A program made the translations under genes and the position numbers. A stretch of DNA of 64,000 bases from QHXN01 sp963785125. Lineage in GTDB: Bacteria; Acidobacteriota; Blastocatellia; Pyrinomonadales; Pyrinomonadaceae. Positions 7,656 through 15,783 of the stretch are shown in pieces. The notes under the pieces were generated by a model. That model was not told where the DNA came from and searched no databases. It worked only from the letters and a program-made list of their open reading frames with translations. How positions within the stretch are numbered: the stretch's first letter is position 1; the number at the start of each line of letters is the position of its first letter. The stretch lies in NCBI GenBank assembly GCA_963785125.1, contig CAWATU010000005.1, positions 124,001-188,000 on the forward strand, in the 5' to 3' direction.

Positions 7656-9596
7656 TCACTGGTGGTTCGTGCCCGGCACGACCCTCTTCGCCGCCTCCTC
7701 GGCCGTAAGGCGCGGGGCGAGGTCGGGGTGCGCCCCGGCGAGGTAGGTGTCGTAGACCTTGTGGACGGCCGGGGCGGCGAACTTGCCGCCGAAGCCGACG
7801 TTCTCGATAAGCGCGATCATGGCCAGCTCGGGCTTGCGCGCCGGTGCATAGGAGACGAACCACGAGTGATCCTTGTTCTTGCCCACATCCTTGCCCAAAC
7901 CGACGACCTGCGCCGTGCCGGTCTTGCCCGCCACGTCGAAGCCCTCGATGCGCGCGGCGCCGCCCGTGCCGCCCGGCTCGTTGACGACGGCCCACATGCC
8001 GTCCACGACGAGGTCGTGCTGGTCGGTCGGGATGTTGAGCATCTTCGGGTCGGGGCGGTCGAAGGTCTGGCTCGGGCGCTCGACGAAGGGGCCGACGGCG
8101 CTGACGGGCTTGGCCTCCCGCAGAAGGTGTGGGACGTAGAGCCGCCCGCCGTTGGCGACGGCCACCTGCGCGCGCAGCATCGAGAGCGGGGTCACGAAGT
8201 CGTAGACCTGCCCGAACGAGGCGTAGACCGTGTCGATGTCCTTCCACTCGGGCGCGCGCGGGTTGAAACGCGCCTTGAACTCGCGCGAGGGCGTCCAGCT
8301 CACCAGCTCGTGCGGGAGGTCTACGCCCGTGCGCTTGTTGAGGTCGAACTCGTCCACCATCGCCATGATGCCTTCGAGTTCCATCTTGAGGCCGAGGCGG
8401 TAGAAGTAGCCGTCGCACGAGTGCTTGATGGCCGTGCGCAGCGGCGGGCTCCCGTGGTGTCCCATGCAGCGCGTGAACTTGTTGCCGATCTGGATGCCGC
8501 CGCCGCAGACCAGATTCGAGTTCTTCATCGTGATGGCGCCCTGCTGGAGGCCGGCCACCCCCATCAGAATCTTCCACGTCGAGCCCGGCGGGTAGCGGCC
8601 GCGGATGGCGCGGTTGAACATCGGGGTCGTGGGGTCGCGCAGGAGCGCGTTCGCCTCGCGCCGCCCCTCGGGCGTGCCGATGCGTTGCGAGAAGAGGTTC
8701 GGGTCGAAGGTCGGGTAACTCGCCATCGTCATGATCTCGCCGTTCTGCGGGTCCATGACGACGATGACGCCGCGCTTGTTGGGCGAGTTGCGCAACTGCT
8801 CCTCGGCCGTCAGTTGCATTTGGAGGTCGATGGTCGTGACGATGTCCTGCCCGGGCTGCGGCTGGACGACGGAGAGTTCGCGCTGGATGCGGCCGCGGCT
8901 GTCCACCTCGACCTCGCGGTAGCCGTCGCGCCCGCGCAGGTAGCGGTCGTAGGTGGACTCAAGCCCCTCCTGCCCGATGATGTCGCCGGGGCGGTAGGGG
9001 TTATCCCTGACGAAGGGGTTGACCGCGGGGTCTTTGAAGCGCGCCTGCTTGAGCTGTTCGGGGCTGATCTCGCCGACGTAGCCGAGGACATGCGCGAGCG
9101 TGCCGCCGTCGGGGTAGCGCCGCTGCGGCTGCTCGCGCACGAGCAGCATCGGGAGTTCGAGCGTGTGCGCCTCGACCCAGGCGATGTCGGCCGGGGTGGC
9201 GCCCTCTTTAATCGTCACCTCCTCGAAAGCGGCCTGACGGCTCGCCTCGTCGAGGCGTTCGCGCAGCAGTCCCGGGTCGAGCCCGAGCCCGTCGGAGAGC
9301 GGCGCGATGAGGACGTTCCAGTCCTTGCCCTTCATGTCCTCGGCCGCGAGGAGGATGTTGTAGGTCGAGCGCGAATCGACGAGGAGCTTGCCGTGGCGGT
9401 CGAAGATGGCGCCGCGCGGGGCGGGGATGCGCAGGCGCCGGATGCGCTGGTTCTCGGCGCGCTCGGAGTAGTACTCGCCGCGGACGACCTGGAGGAAGTA
9501 GAGGCGCACCCCCAGCACCACGAGGATGGCGATGACCAGCCCGTGGATGACCACCATCCGCATCTTCAGATTTTGAGTCTCGTCTTCGAACTTCAT
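7656..9596 (-). CDS. mrdA: Penicillin-binding protein 2 (elongasome transpeptidase)
   Basis: A 646-residue class B PBP. It has a short cytoplasmic N-terminus, one membrane anchor (about residues 15-36), a PBP dimerisation/pedestal domain (about 55-235), then a transpeptidase domain. The active-site Ser339 is in STWK (339-342), the second motif reads SCD (393-395) and the third is AGKTGTAQ near the C-terminus. It cross-links new strands made by RodA. The gene sits between mreD and rodA, with heptad-repeat hairpins on both sides. The ATG at 9596 gives a normal N-terminus. Confidence 0.96.
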   Translation of the reverse strand: MKFEDETQNLKMRMVVIHGLVIAILVVLGVRLYFLQVVRGEYYSERAENQRIRRLRIPAPRGAIFDRHGKLLVDSRSTYNILLAAEDMKGKDWNVLIAPLSDGLGLDPGLLRERLDEASRQAAFEEVTIKEGATPADIAWVEAHTLELPMLLVREQPQRRYPDGGTLAHVLGYVGEISPEQLKQARFKDPAVNPFVRDNPYRPGDIIGQEGLESTYDRYLRGRDGYREVEVDSRGRIQRELSVVQPQPGQDIVTTIDLQMQLTAEEQLRNSPNKRGVIVVMDPQNGEIMTMASYPTFDPNLFSQRIGTPEGRREANALLRDPTTPMFNRAIRGRYPPGSTWKILMGVAGLQQGAITMKNSNLVCGGGIQIGNKFTRCMGHHGSPPLRTAIKHSCDGYFYRLGLKMELEGIMAMVDEFDLNKRTGVDLPHELVSWTPSREFKARFNPRAPEWKDIDTVYASFGQVYDFVTPLSMLRAQVAVANGGRLYVPHLLREAKPVSAVGPFVERPSQTFDRPDPKMLNIPTDQHDLVVDGMWAVVNEPGGTGGAARIEGFDVAGKTGTAQVVGLGKDVGKNKDHSWFVSYAPARKPELAMIALIENVGFGGKFAAPAVHKVYDTYLAGAHPDLAPRLTAEEAAKRVVPGTNHQ

Positions 9597-9600
9597 AAGA

Positions 9601-9690
9601 CAGATGTTAGATGTCAGATGTTAGTCAATCGGACGGCTGGATCATGTTTTTAAATGACATCCACCCGTCCAGCATCTACGTCATTACTTT
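9601..9690. repeat. Heptad-repeat element, AGATGTT family (degenerate)
   Basis: The left array at 9601-9626 has units AGATGTT, AGATGTC and AGATGTT. A partly complementary right side (9653-9690) contains GACATCC- and CAGCATC-like units. Pairing is patchy, with the best part around the GGACGG/CCGTCC core. It lies between the mreD stop and the mrdA start. Confidence 0.75.
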
Positions 9691-10229
9691 CTCCGCCCGA
9701 GCCCCCGCCGGGCGATGCGGCGGCGGAAGGCGAAGGCGCGGCGCTGGCGGACGCGCGTCGATTCGTTGAAGAAGAGGTCGAGGACGAAGGCGACGGCCGT
9801 CCCCACGACCGTCGTCCAGATGACGCCGTAGGCCATCGTCTCGGCGATGGGGCCGGGCGGGTTCGGCGGCTGGCCGAGGAACTGATGGAGCAGCAGGTAG
9901 ACGACCGTGTTGAAGGCGGCCGCGCCCGCGATGACCGGGATGCGCAGCAGAGGGTTGTCGAGCATCACGCGCGTCACGAGCGCCGCCAGCAGATACGCCG
10001 TCAGCGTCATCGAGAACCCGCGCGCGCCGAGCAGGCCCCCTGAGAGCGCGTCGGTCGCGAGCCCCGCCACCGTGCCCAAAACGACGGCCTGCACCGCGTC
10101 GCGCTGAAGCGCGAAGTAGACGACCACGACGAGCGTCAGGTCGGCGTAGACGGCCGGCCGCCACACCGTGCTCAAACCCGTCTGTGCCACGACGGCCAAC
10201 GCCACGCAGGCCGCTAGTTTCCACTTCAT
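9684..10229 (-). CDS. mreD: Rod-shape protein MreD
   Basis: A 181-residue integral membrane protein with about five hydrophobic segments and a basic C-terminus. MreD is poorly conserved at sequence level. The call rests on size, topology and position directly between mreC and mrdA. Recognisable features are VVVYFALQRDAVQAVVLGTVAGL in the second helical region (about residues 35-57) and a final helix before the polar tail. It is thought to link MreC and the PBP2/RodA synthases in the membrane. An alternative overlapping frame is arginine-rich and not protein-like. Confidence 0.9.
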   Translation of the reverse strand: MKWKLAACVALAVVAQTGLSTVWRPAVYADLTLVVVVYFALQRDAVQAVVLGTVAGLATDALSGGLLGARGFSMTLTAYLLAALVTRVMLDNPLLRIPVIAGAAAFNTVVYLLLHQFLGQPPNPPGPIAETMAYGVIWTTVVGTAVAFVLDLFFNESTRVRQRRAFAFRRRIARRGLGRRK

Positions 10230-10235
10230 AAGAAA

Positions 10236-10312
10236 AGTACTGAGGACTGAGGACTGAGGACTGAGTGATCTTGAGTATTTAACTCAGTCCTCAGTCCTCA
10301 ATCCTCATCACT
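10236..10312. repeat. Heptad-repeat hairpin, CTGAGGA family
   Basis: The left array (10236-10266) has four tandem CTGAGGA units. The inverted array at 10282-10312 has TCAGTCC units, with a 15-nt AT-rich loop. The right arm runs over the TGA stop of mreC at 10308-10310. Confidence 0.92.
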
Positions 10313-11207
10313 TCGTCTTCCCCTTATCCACGTTCGGCAGCGTCCGCTCCGGGGCGGTGCGCGGCGGCGGGTGGTAGTTGAGAACGGCGACCTCCTGGAG
10401 CGAGTCGAGCCGTGCGCCCGGCTTGACCTTGATGATGTGGGGAGTCGTGGCCGAGCCCGCCACGACTTCTACCACAGTGCCGACGTTCAGTCCCGGTGGG
10501 TAGATGCGGTCCTGGCCCGTGGTAACCACATAGTCGCCGACGTTCACCGTCTCCAGCCCAGAGACGTAGCGCATCTCCAACAGCCCGTTCTTGCCGAAGC
10601 CGCGCACGGAGCCTAAGGCGTTCGACTGCCCCAACTGTCCGACCACGGCGCCCGCGGCCGAGCGCTCGTCCGTGATGAGCATGACCTGCGCCGAGACGGG
10701 GCCGACGCCGACGACGCGTCCGACGATCCCCTCGGGCGTGACGACCGGCATGTCGAGGTCAACGCCCGAGGTGCTGCCGCGGTTGATGATGAGCGAGTTG
10801 AACCAGACCGAGGGGTCGCGCGCCACGACGCGCGCCGGGATCGACTGGAAGGTAACGTCTTTGGTGAAGTCGAGCAGCTTCTTCAGCCGCTCGTTCTCGT
10901 CCTGCGCCTGCCGCGCCTCGCGCAGGGCGTTCTCGGCCTCGGCGAGCCGCTGACGCAGGCCCTCGTTCTCGGTCTGCGCCTGCCGCAGGTTCGCCAGCCC
11001 CCGGAAGAAGCCCACGCCCGCGCCGCCCACGCCCGTCGTCGCCGACTGCACGGGTGTAAAGAGCGACTGCGCCCACGTCCGGACGACGGGCTGCCCCGTC
11101 TCGGCGTCCTTCGCGTTCCAGCTCATCAGCCCGAAGTTGGCGACGAGCAGGACGACCAGCCAGAGCGGCGCGCGCTGCCTGATCTCCTTCTGCGTGCTCC
11201 GAACCAT
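10308..11207 (-). CDS. mreC: Rod-shape protein MreC
   Basis: A 299-residue periplasmic scaffold of the elongasome. It has an N-terminal membrane anchor (about residues 14-30), a coiled coil (about 72-110, repeated Glu/Ala/Leu heptads) and a beta-rich MreC core. The core contains the GIVGRVVGVG and SAQVMLITDERSA segments near 163-188 and an LPxVDKGK-like polar tail. It oligomerises along MreB filaments and activates PBP2-RodA. It has a standard place after mreB, with heptad-repeat hairpins both before and after the gene. Confidence 0.95.
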   Translation of the reverse strand: MVRSTQKEIRQRAPLWLVVLLVANFGLMSWNAKDAETGQPVVRTWAQSLFTPVQSATTGVGGAGVGFFRGLANLRQAQTENEGLRQRLAEAENALREARQAQDENERLKKLLDFTKDVTFQSIPARVVARDPSVWFNSLIINRGSTSGVDLDMPVVTPEGIVGRVVGVGPVSAQVMLITDERSAAGAVVGQLGQSNALGSVRGFGKNGLLEMRYVSGLETVNVGDYVVTTGQDRIYPPGLNVGTVVEVVAGSATTPHIIKVKPGARLDSLQEVAVLNYHPPPRTAPERTLPNVDKGKTK

Positions 11208-11210
11208 CTT

Positions 11211-11298
11211 TGCTGAGTGCTGAGTGCTGAAGACTGAGGACTGAGTGTTAAGAACCGTATTGCCTTTAACTCAGTCCTCAGTCTTCAGCACTCAGTAC
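11211..11298. repeat. Heptad-repeat hairpin, CTGAGGA/CTGAGTG family
   Basis: The left array (11211-11247) mixes CTGAGTG, CTGAAGA and CTGAGGA units. The inverted array at 11269-11298 pairs over 27 bases with almost no mismatch. It fills the gap between the mreB stop and the mreC start. Confidence 0.93.
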
Positions 11299-11303
11299 TT
11301 CCT

Positions 11304-12350
11304 TTACATCCCGCCCGTCAGGTTGTTGTCCCAGCGGACGCGCTTAAGGAGGTCGAAGTCGGAGAGCATCTTGCCGGCGCCTAAGACGACGGAGGAGAGG
11401 GGGTCGTCGGCGATGGAGACGGGCAGCCCCGTTTCGATGGAGAGCCGTTTGTCGAGGTTCTTCAGGAGCGCGCCGCCGCCCGTCAAGACGATGCCGCGCT
11501 CGACGATGTCGGCGGAGAGTTCCGGGGGCGTGCGTTCGAGCGCGACGCGGACGGCGTTGACGATGGTCGCCACGGAGTCGGCCAGAGCCTCGCGCACCTC
11601 CTCGTCGGAGATGGTGATGGTCTTGGGGATGCCCTCGATCAGGTTGCGGCCGCGCACGTCCATCGAGAGCGGCTCGTCGAGCGGGAAGGCGGAGCCCAAC
11701 TGAATCTTGATGGCCTCGGCCGTGCGCTCGCCGATGAGAAGGTTGTACTTGCGCTTGATGTACTGCGTGATGGCCTCATCCATCTCGTTACCGGCGACGC
11801 GCACCGCGCGCGAGTAGACGATGCCGGAGAGCGAGATGACGGCGATGTCGGTCGTGCCGCCGCCGATGTCCACGATCATGTTGCCGTGCGGCTCGGTGAT
11901 GGGCAGGCCCGCGCCGATGGCCGCGCACATCGCCTCCTCGACGAGATAGACCTCGGAGGCTTTCGCGCGGTAGGCCGAGTCCTCGACCGCGCGGCGCTCG
12001 ACCTGCGTGATCTCACTCGGGATGCCGATGACGACACGGGGGCTGACCCAGGTCTTGCCGTTGTGCGCCTTGCGGATGAAGTGTTGGAGCATCTTCTCCG
12101 TCACCTCGAAGTTGGCGATGACGCCGTCCTTCATCGGGCGGATGGCGACGATGTTGCCGGGCGTGCGGCCCAGCATCTCCTTGGCCTCCTTGCCGACGGC
12201 CTCGGGCGTGTTAGTCACCTTGTTAATGGCGACGATGGAGGGCTCCGAGACGACGATGCCGCGCCCCTTGGCGTAGACGAGCGTGTTGGCCGTGCCGAGG
12301 TCGATGGCGAGGTCGCTGGAGAAAAGGCTGAAGAGTGACTTGAATGCCAT
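11304..12350 (-). CDS. mreB: Rod-shape determining protein MreB
   Basis: A 348-residue actin-like ATPase that polymerises under the inner membrane and directs lateral wall synthesis. The phosphate-1 motif is IDLGTANTLVY (residues 16-26) and phosphate-2 is DIGGGTTDIAVIS (about 166-178). The adenosine region is GIVLTGGGALLKNLD (about 290-304). It is the first gene of the mreB-rodA series and very probably carries the operon promoter in the 384-base gap upstream. The start ATG at 12350 gives a short membrane-binding N-terminus (MAFKSLFSLFSSD), as usual. Confidence 0.98.
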   Translation of the reverse strand: MAFKSLFSLFSSDLAIDLGTANTLVYAKGRGIVVSEPSIVAINKVTNTPEAVGKEAKEMLGRTPGNIVAIRPMKDGVIANFEVTEKMLQHFIRKAHNGKTWVSPRVVIGIPSEITQVERRAVEDSAYRAKASEVYLVEEAMCAAIGAGLPITEPHGNMIVDIGGGTTDIAVISLSGIVYSRAVRVAGNEMDEAITQYIKRKYNLLIGERTAEAIKIQLGSAFPLDEPLSMDVRGRNLIEGIPKTITISDEEVREALADSVATIVNAVRVALERTPPELSADIVERGIVLTGGGALLKNLDKRLSIETGLPVSIADDPLSSVVLGAGKMLSDFDLLKRVRWDNNLTGGM

Positions 12351-12734
12351 TCGTTACTGTTTACGCACCTCTAACTTCTGGTTGATGCGCCCGTGCCGGC
12401 AAACTTCGGGGCTGGCGGTCTGCAAAAGTGACCGCGCAAGCGCCCTCCGGATGCACTTCGGGCGTCCCTGCTCCCTTTGTCTTCGCCACGCGGCGTGGAA
12501 CGAAATAACAAAGATACAACGAACGGGGCAAGAACGCGAACCGCCGTAACCTTACGGGTTGCTGGGAAAAGCTTAGACTCTCTGGTTGAGTTGTCCTTCG
12601 AGCGGGGGGGGTGCTTTCCGGCAAGTTCTCAAAACAATGCTTTACAGCATGCGCGGGCGTTTGTCTACAACTTTTTTAGTTGGAGTAGTTCGGCGGGGAG
12701 GGGAGGGGGCGGAGGCGGGGTCTCGGGCGGCGGC
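12351..12734 (-). other. Intergenic region upstream of mreB
   Basis: 384 bases without a convincing gene, between the GGDEF gene and mreB. It should hold the mreB operon promoter and leader. A small hairpin (ATGCT/AGCAT around TTACAG-like bases, near 12639-12655) lies next to an AT-rich stretch at 12660-12680, and a run of nine G follows the sequence CGAGC near 12603. No -10/-35 pair stands out enough to call. Confidence 0.4.
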
Positions 12735-14243
12735 TCAGGCGTCCTGCGCGGCCTCGGCGGCGTGGCGGACGCAGTTCTTGCGGGCGGCCTTGGCCTCGTA
12801 CATGGCCGTGTCGGCGCGGGAGATGAGCTGCTGGGGCGACTGCGCGTGGGCGGGGAAGCAGGCGACGCCGAAGGAGGCGGTGAGTTGGAGGCGCAGGCCG
12901 CGCCCGCCCGTGAAGGCGTGTTCGCTGACGCGCTGGCGGACGCGCTCGGCCACGCGGAGCCCCATGTCCATATCGGTCTCGGGGAGGATGACGACGAACT
13001 CGTCGCCGCCGTAGCGCGCCACCACGTCCGTGTCGCGCACGCAGGAGAGGACGACCCCGGCCATCTCCATCAGGACGTGCGAGCCGACGAGGTGGCCGTA
13101 GTGGTCGTTGACCTGCTTGAAGTCGTCGAGGTCGAGGAAGAAGGCCGTCACCTGCGAGCCGTAGCGGCGCGCGCGCTTCAGCTCGTTGACGAGGTACTGG
13201 CGCAGGTAGCGCGCGTTGTGGAGCTTCGTCAGGTCGTCGGTCTGCGAGAGGCGCTCGGCCTCGGCCACGCGCGCCGAGTTCGAGAGCGCCGCCGCCACGG
13301 GCAGCGCCAGCGCCGAGAGGAGCGACGCGTCGGAGGTTGAGAACCGGCGGGACAGGACTCCTTCGCGCACGGCTTCGAGCACGCCGACGACGCGCTCGCC
13401 CGCGACGAGCGGGACGGCGAGCGCGCGGCGTCCGCCCTCCTTGCGGCGGACGGTCTCGGCGCTCTCGGCCGCCTCGCGCGCGGCCCTCGACTCGCTTCCG
13501 GCGAGCGCCAGCGCGTCGCCCATCAGCGCGCGCCGCCAGTCCTCTTCGGGGATGGCGCGTTCGCTCTCGGTCAGTCCACGCACGGCCAGCGGCTCGAAGG
13601 GCGCGTCGGTGAGCCCGCCCGACTCGCCGCAGAGGTAGATCGTCCAGCGGTCGGCCGCGACGAGCGCGGCGAGGCCCGCGAGCGCCGCCTGCGCCGCACC
13701 CCTCTGGTCGAGCGCGAGGTGGAGCGAGGCGACGACCTCGAAGGCCGCGCGCAGGCGCTCGACGCTCAGGCGCTCGGGGAGCAGGAGGCTTGCGGGCGCG
13801 ACCTCCGGGGCGGGATCGCCTTCGCGTTCGTCTTCCGTGCCGCGCTCCTCGACCTCGCGCAGCAGCGCGAAAATCTGCGCCGGGCCGGCGGCGACGGCGT
13901 GGAAACCGAGACGCTTGAGCGTTGCCTCGTTGAGCGCGCCGGCCCCGCGGCCCGCGTCGGCCGTGGCCTCGCGCCGGCAGGCCACGAGCGGGACGCCGGG
14001 CCAGACCTTTGCAGCACGCCCGGCGAGTTCGTGGAGTTCTGCGAGCGCCGAGTCGGCCGCGAGGTCGAAGAGGACGGCCAGAGGCTCTTCACCCCAGCCT
14101 GCGCGCGCGCGCTCGGCCTCCTCCTCCTCGCTGGCGCCGCCCGGGGCCACGACCACGACGCACACCCCCGCGTGCCGCAGCGCCTCAAAGAGCGTCCGCG
14201 CGGGCTCCGTGTCCACACCGCAGAGGAGTATGACGTAACGCAT
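12735..14243 (-). CDS. Diguanylate cyclase with receiver-like and GAF domains
   Basis: A 502-residue cytoplasmic protein. Residues 1-130 look like a degenerate response-regulator receiver: it starts MRYVILLCGVD and lacks a clear phospho-acceptor context. Residues about 160-320 fit a GAF sensor domain. The C-terminal GGDEF domain has the intact catalytic GGDEF at 412-416. An inhibitory-site RxxD (RDTD, 403-406) sits exactly five residues before it, so an active, product-inhibited c-di-GMP synthase is expected. It is separated from the FecR gene by a heptad-repeat hairpin. The signal sensed is not evident. Confidence 0.9.
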   Translation of the reverse strand: MRYVILLCGVDTEPARTLFEALRHAGVCVVVVAPGGASEEEEAERARAGWGEEPLAVLFDLAADSALAELHELAGRAAKVWPGVPLVACRREATADAGRGAGALNEATLKRLGFHAVAAGPAQIFALLREVEERGTEDEREGDPAPEVAPASLLLPERLSVERLRAAFEVVASLHLALDQRGAAQAALAGLAALVAADRWTIYLCGESGGLTDAPFEPLAVRGLTESERAIPEEDWRRALMGDALALAGSESRAAREAAESAETVRRKEGGRRALAVPLVAGERVVGVLEAVREGVLSRRFSTSDASLLSALALPVAAALSNSARVAEAERLSQTDDLTKLHNARYLRQYLVNELKRARRYGSQVTAFFLDLDDFKQVNDHYGHLVGSHVLMEMAGVVLSCVRDTDVVARYGGDEFVVILPETDMDMGLRVAERVRQRVSEHAFTGGRGLRLQLTASFGVACFPAHAQSPQQLISRADTAMYEAKAARKNCVRHAAEAAQDA

Positions 14244-14250
14244 AGGAAAA

Positions 14251-14332
14251 GTACTGAGGACTGAGGACTGAGGACTTGAGTGAAGAGCGGGCCGTGTCTC
14301 CCACTCAGTCCTCAGTCCTCATCACTCAGTCC
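14251..14332. repeat. Heptad-repeat hairpin, CTGAGGA family
   Basis: The left array (14251-14282) has CTGAGGA units with one insertion. The inverted array at 14302-14332 has CAGTCCT units. It lies between the FecR-domain gene and the GGDEF gene and is almost the same heptamer as at 10236 and 11211. Confidence 0.9.
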
Positions 14333-14338
14333 TTCTTC

Positions 14339-15583
14339 TCATCCTCCCGGCGGGAGTTGGAACTTGAAGGAGTTGCGGTTGCCCTGCGTGTCGGCGGTCT
14401 CAAGCTGCACGTCGCGCGCGCCGCGGGGGGCGTTGATCTGGAGTTGGAAGAAGCCGTCGCGTGCGGCGAGCGTTTCGCGGCCCGCGCAGCGGACGGTGTT
14501 GCCGGCCTGTGTGCGCCCGCGGACGAGGTAGATTTGCCCGGCGACGTATTCGATCTGCACGTCCGAGACCCTGACCTCGTCGCCCGTGCCGCCCCGAACT
14601 TCGACGACGAACTTCTGCGGCTCGCTCCAGTCGGAGGACTGGCCCGACTGCGCCACCGCCATCACGCGCCAGAAGTAGTTGCCCTGCCGCACGTCCTCGA
14701 CCGTGATCTCGTTGGCCTGCAACTGGTCGCGCTCGACGAGCTTGCCGGCGGGGACGAAGAAGGGGGAGGTGGCGACCTCGACGCGGTAGTGCGCGGGGGC
14801 GCCCGTCTGCGGTTTCTGCCACTTGAGGGCGATGGCGGTCGCGCCGTTCTTCTGGGCCGCGAGCCGCTCAAGGTTCTTCGGCGTCAGCGGCACGGGCGCG
14901 GCCAGCAACTTCTCCTTCTGCGAAATGGTGCCCTGCGTGTTGACGGCGACGTACTCGCCCGCCTTGAGCATCGTCGTGTCGCCGCCCGAGGTGCTGGTCT
15001 CGATGGCGCCCGAGCCGACGCGGATAGCCTCGGTCTTGTCCTCGCGGACGTGGAAGCTGGCGTCGGTCTGGGAGTTGAGACGGCTCTCGGAGAGGTGCGT
15101 GCCGACGATGTTCTGCGCGCCCTCGGTCTGCTGCTCGGTGCGGACATTGATCTGGCCGCTCTCGACGGCGACGCGCACCTTCGTCGAACGGCCGCCCTCG
15201 GCCGTGGTGTTCTCGGCGATGGTGACGACCGAGTTGGGCTTGACGAAGAGCGTCGAGCCGTCGGCGAGCGTGATGCGTGCGCGGCCGTCCTCCTGCGTCT
15301 GGACGAGGTCGCCGGGGAAGAGGCGTGTGTCGGCGCGCGCCTGCAAGGTCTCGCGCGTGCCGTCGCGCACGACGCGGACGCCGCCTTCGAGCGAGACGAA
15401 GCGCGCGCCCGTCGGCGCCCCCTCGGCCTCGGCCGCGCCCTTGAAGGGGTTGCCGTAGAGGTAGACGTAGAGCGAGACGGCGCCCGCCGCGACGGCGAGC
15501 GACGCGATGAGGACGGCGATGTAGATGAGCCGCTTCGGGACGACCCACCAGTCGCCGCCGAAGCGGCTGACTCTAGTGACCAT
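14339..15583 (-). CDS. FecR-domain envelope protein with fibronectin-like region
   Basis: A 414-residue protein with a short cytoplasmic N-terminus, one membrane helix (about residues 17-38) and a FecR-type domain (about 60-220; TRLFPGDLVQTQEDGRAR and LADGSTLFVKPNS are typical). A fibronectin-III-like module follows (about 230-345, with YRVEVATSPFF and GNYFWRV), then a beta-rich tail. FecR domains here are not of the iron-signalling type, since no sigma factor is adjacent. They more often occur in structural or adhesion proteins. I chose the ATG at 15583 because it starts just before the anchor; a 27-residue upstream extension is open but not protein-like. Confidence 0.8.
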   Translation of the reverse strand: MVTRVSRFGGDWWVVPKRLIYIAVLIASLAVAAGAVSLYVYLYGNPFKGAAEAEGAPTGARFVSLEGGVRVVRDGTRETLQARADTRLFPGDLVQTQEDGRARITLADGSTLFVKPNSVVTIAENTTAEGGRSTKVRVAVESGQINVRTEQQTEGAQNIVGTHLSESRLNSQTDASFHVREDKTEAIRVGSGAIETSTSGGDTTMLKAGEYVAVNTQGTISQKEKLLAAPVPLTPKNLERLAAQKNGATAIALKWQKPQTGAPAHYRVEVATSPFFVPAGKLVERDQLQANEITVEDVRQGNYFWRVMAVAQSGQSSDWSEPQKFVVEVRGGTGDEVRVSDVQIEYVAGQIYLVRGRTQAGNTVRCAGRETLAARDGFFQLQINAPRGARDVQLETADTQGNRNSFKFQLPPGG

Positions 15584-15754
15584 AGGGTGACTTTCGGCGT
15601 TTTGTCTCGGAAAACCCGCGGGCGTGTGGACTGTAAGGCCCGTGAGCGCGGGAACGGAGGGCATGACGGCCGTCCCCAGAGGCGGCCACCGCGGTGCGCC
15701 GGCCTCATATTGAACTTAACAAACGGGAAAGGGAAAAGGCAAGTAACTTTTAAA

Positions 15755-15783
15755 AGCAGTAGTCGGCGACTGCTTACTGCTTC
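15755..15783. repeat. Small heptad-like hairpin over the terC stop
   Basis: AGCAGTAGTC faces GACTGCTTACTGCT in a short imperfect hairpin that covers the terC stop codon (15774-15776). The ACTGCTT units match the right-arm style of the AGTAGGC family whose array lies just upstream of terC at 16831. Confidence 0.5.

Noticed and set aside
7662..9653. 663-codon plus-strand frame opposite mrdA
   Set aside because: Antisense shadow of a complete penicillin-binding protein gene; no motif or signal of its own.
12361..12624. 87-codon minus-strand frame upstream of mreB
   Set aside because: Sequence is Arg/Pro/Ser-rich with no family resemblance. The region is better read as the mreB leader and promoter.
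7557..14338. Reading the repeated CTGAGGA/AGATGTT arrays as a CRISPR array
   Set aside because: There are no unique spacers of regular length and no cas genes; the units are 7 bp and face each other as inverted arrays.
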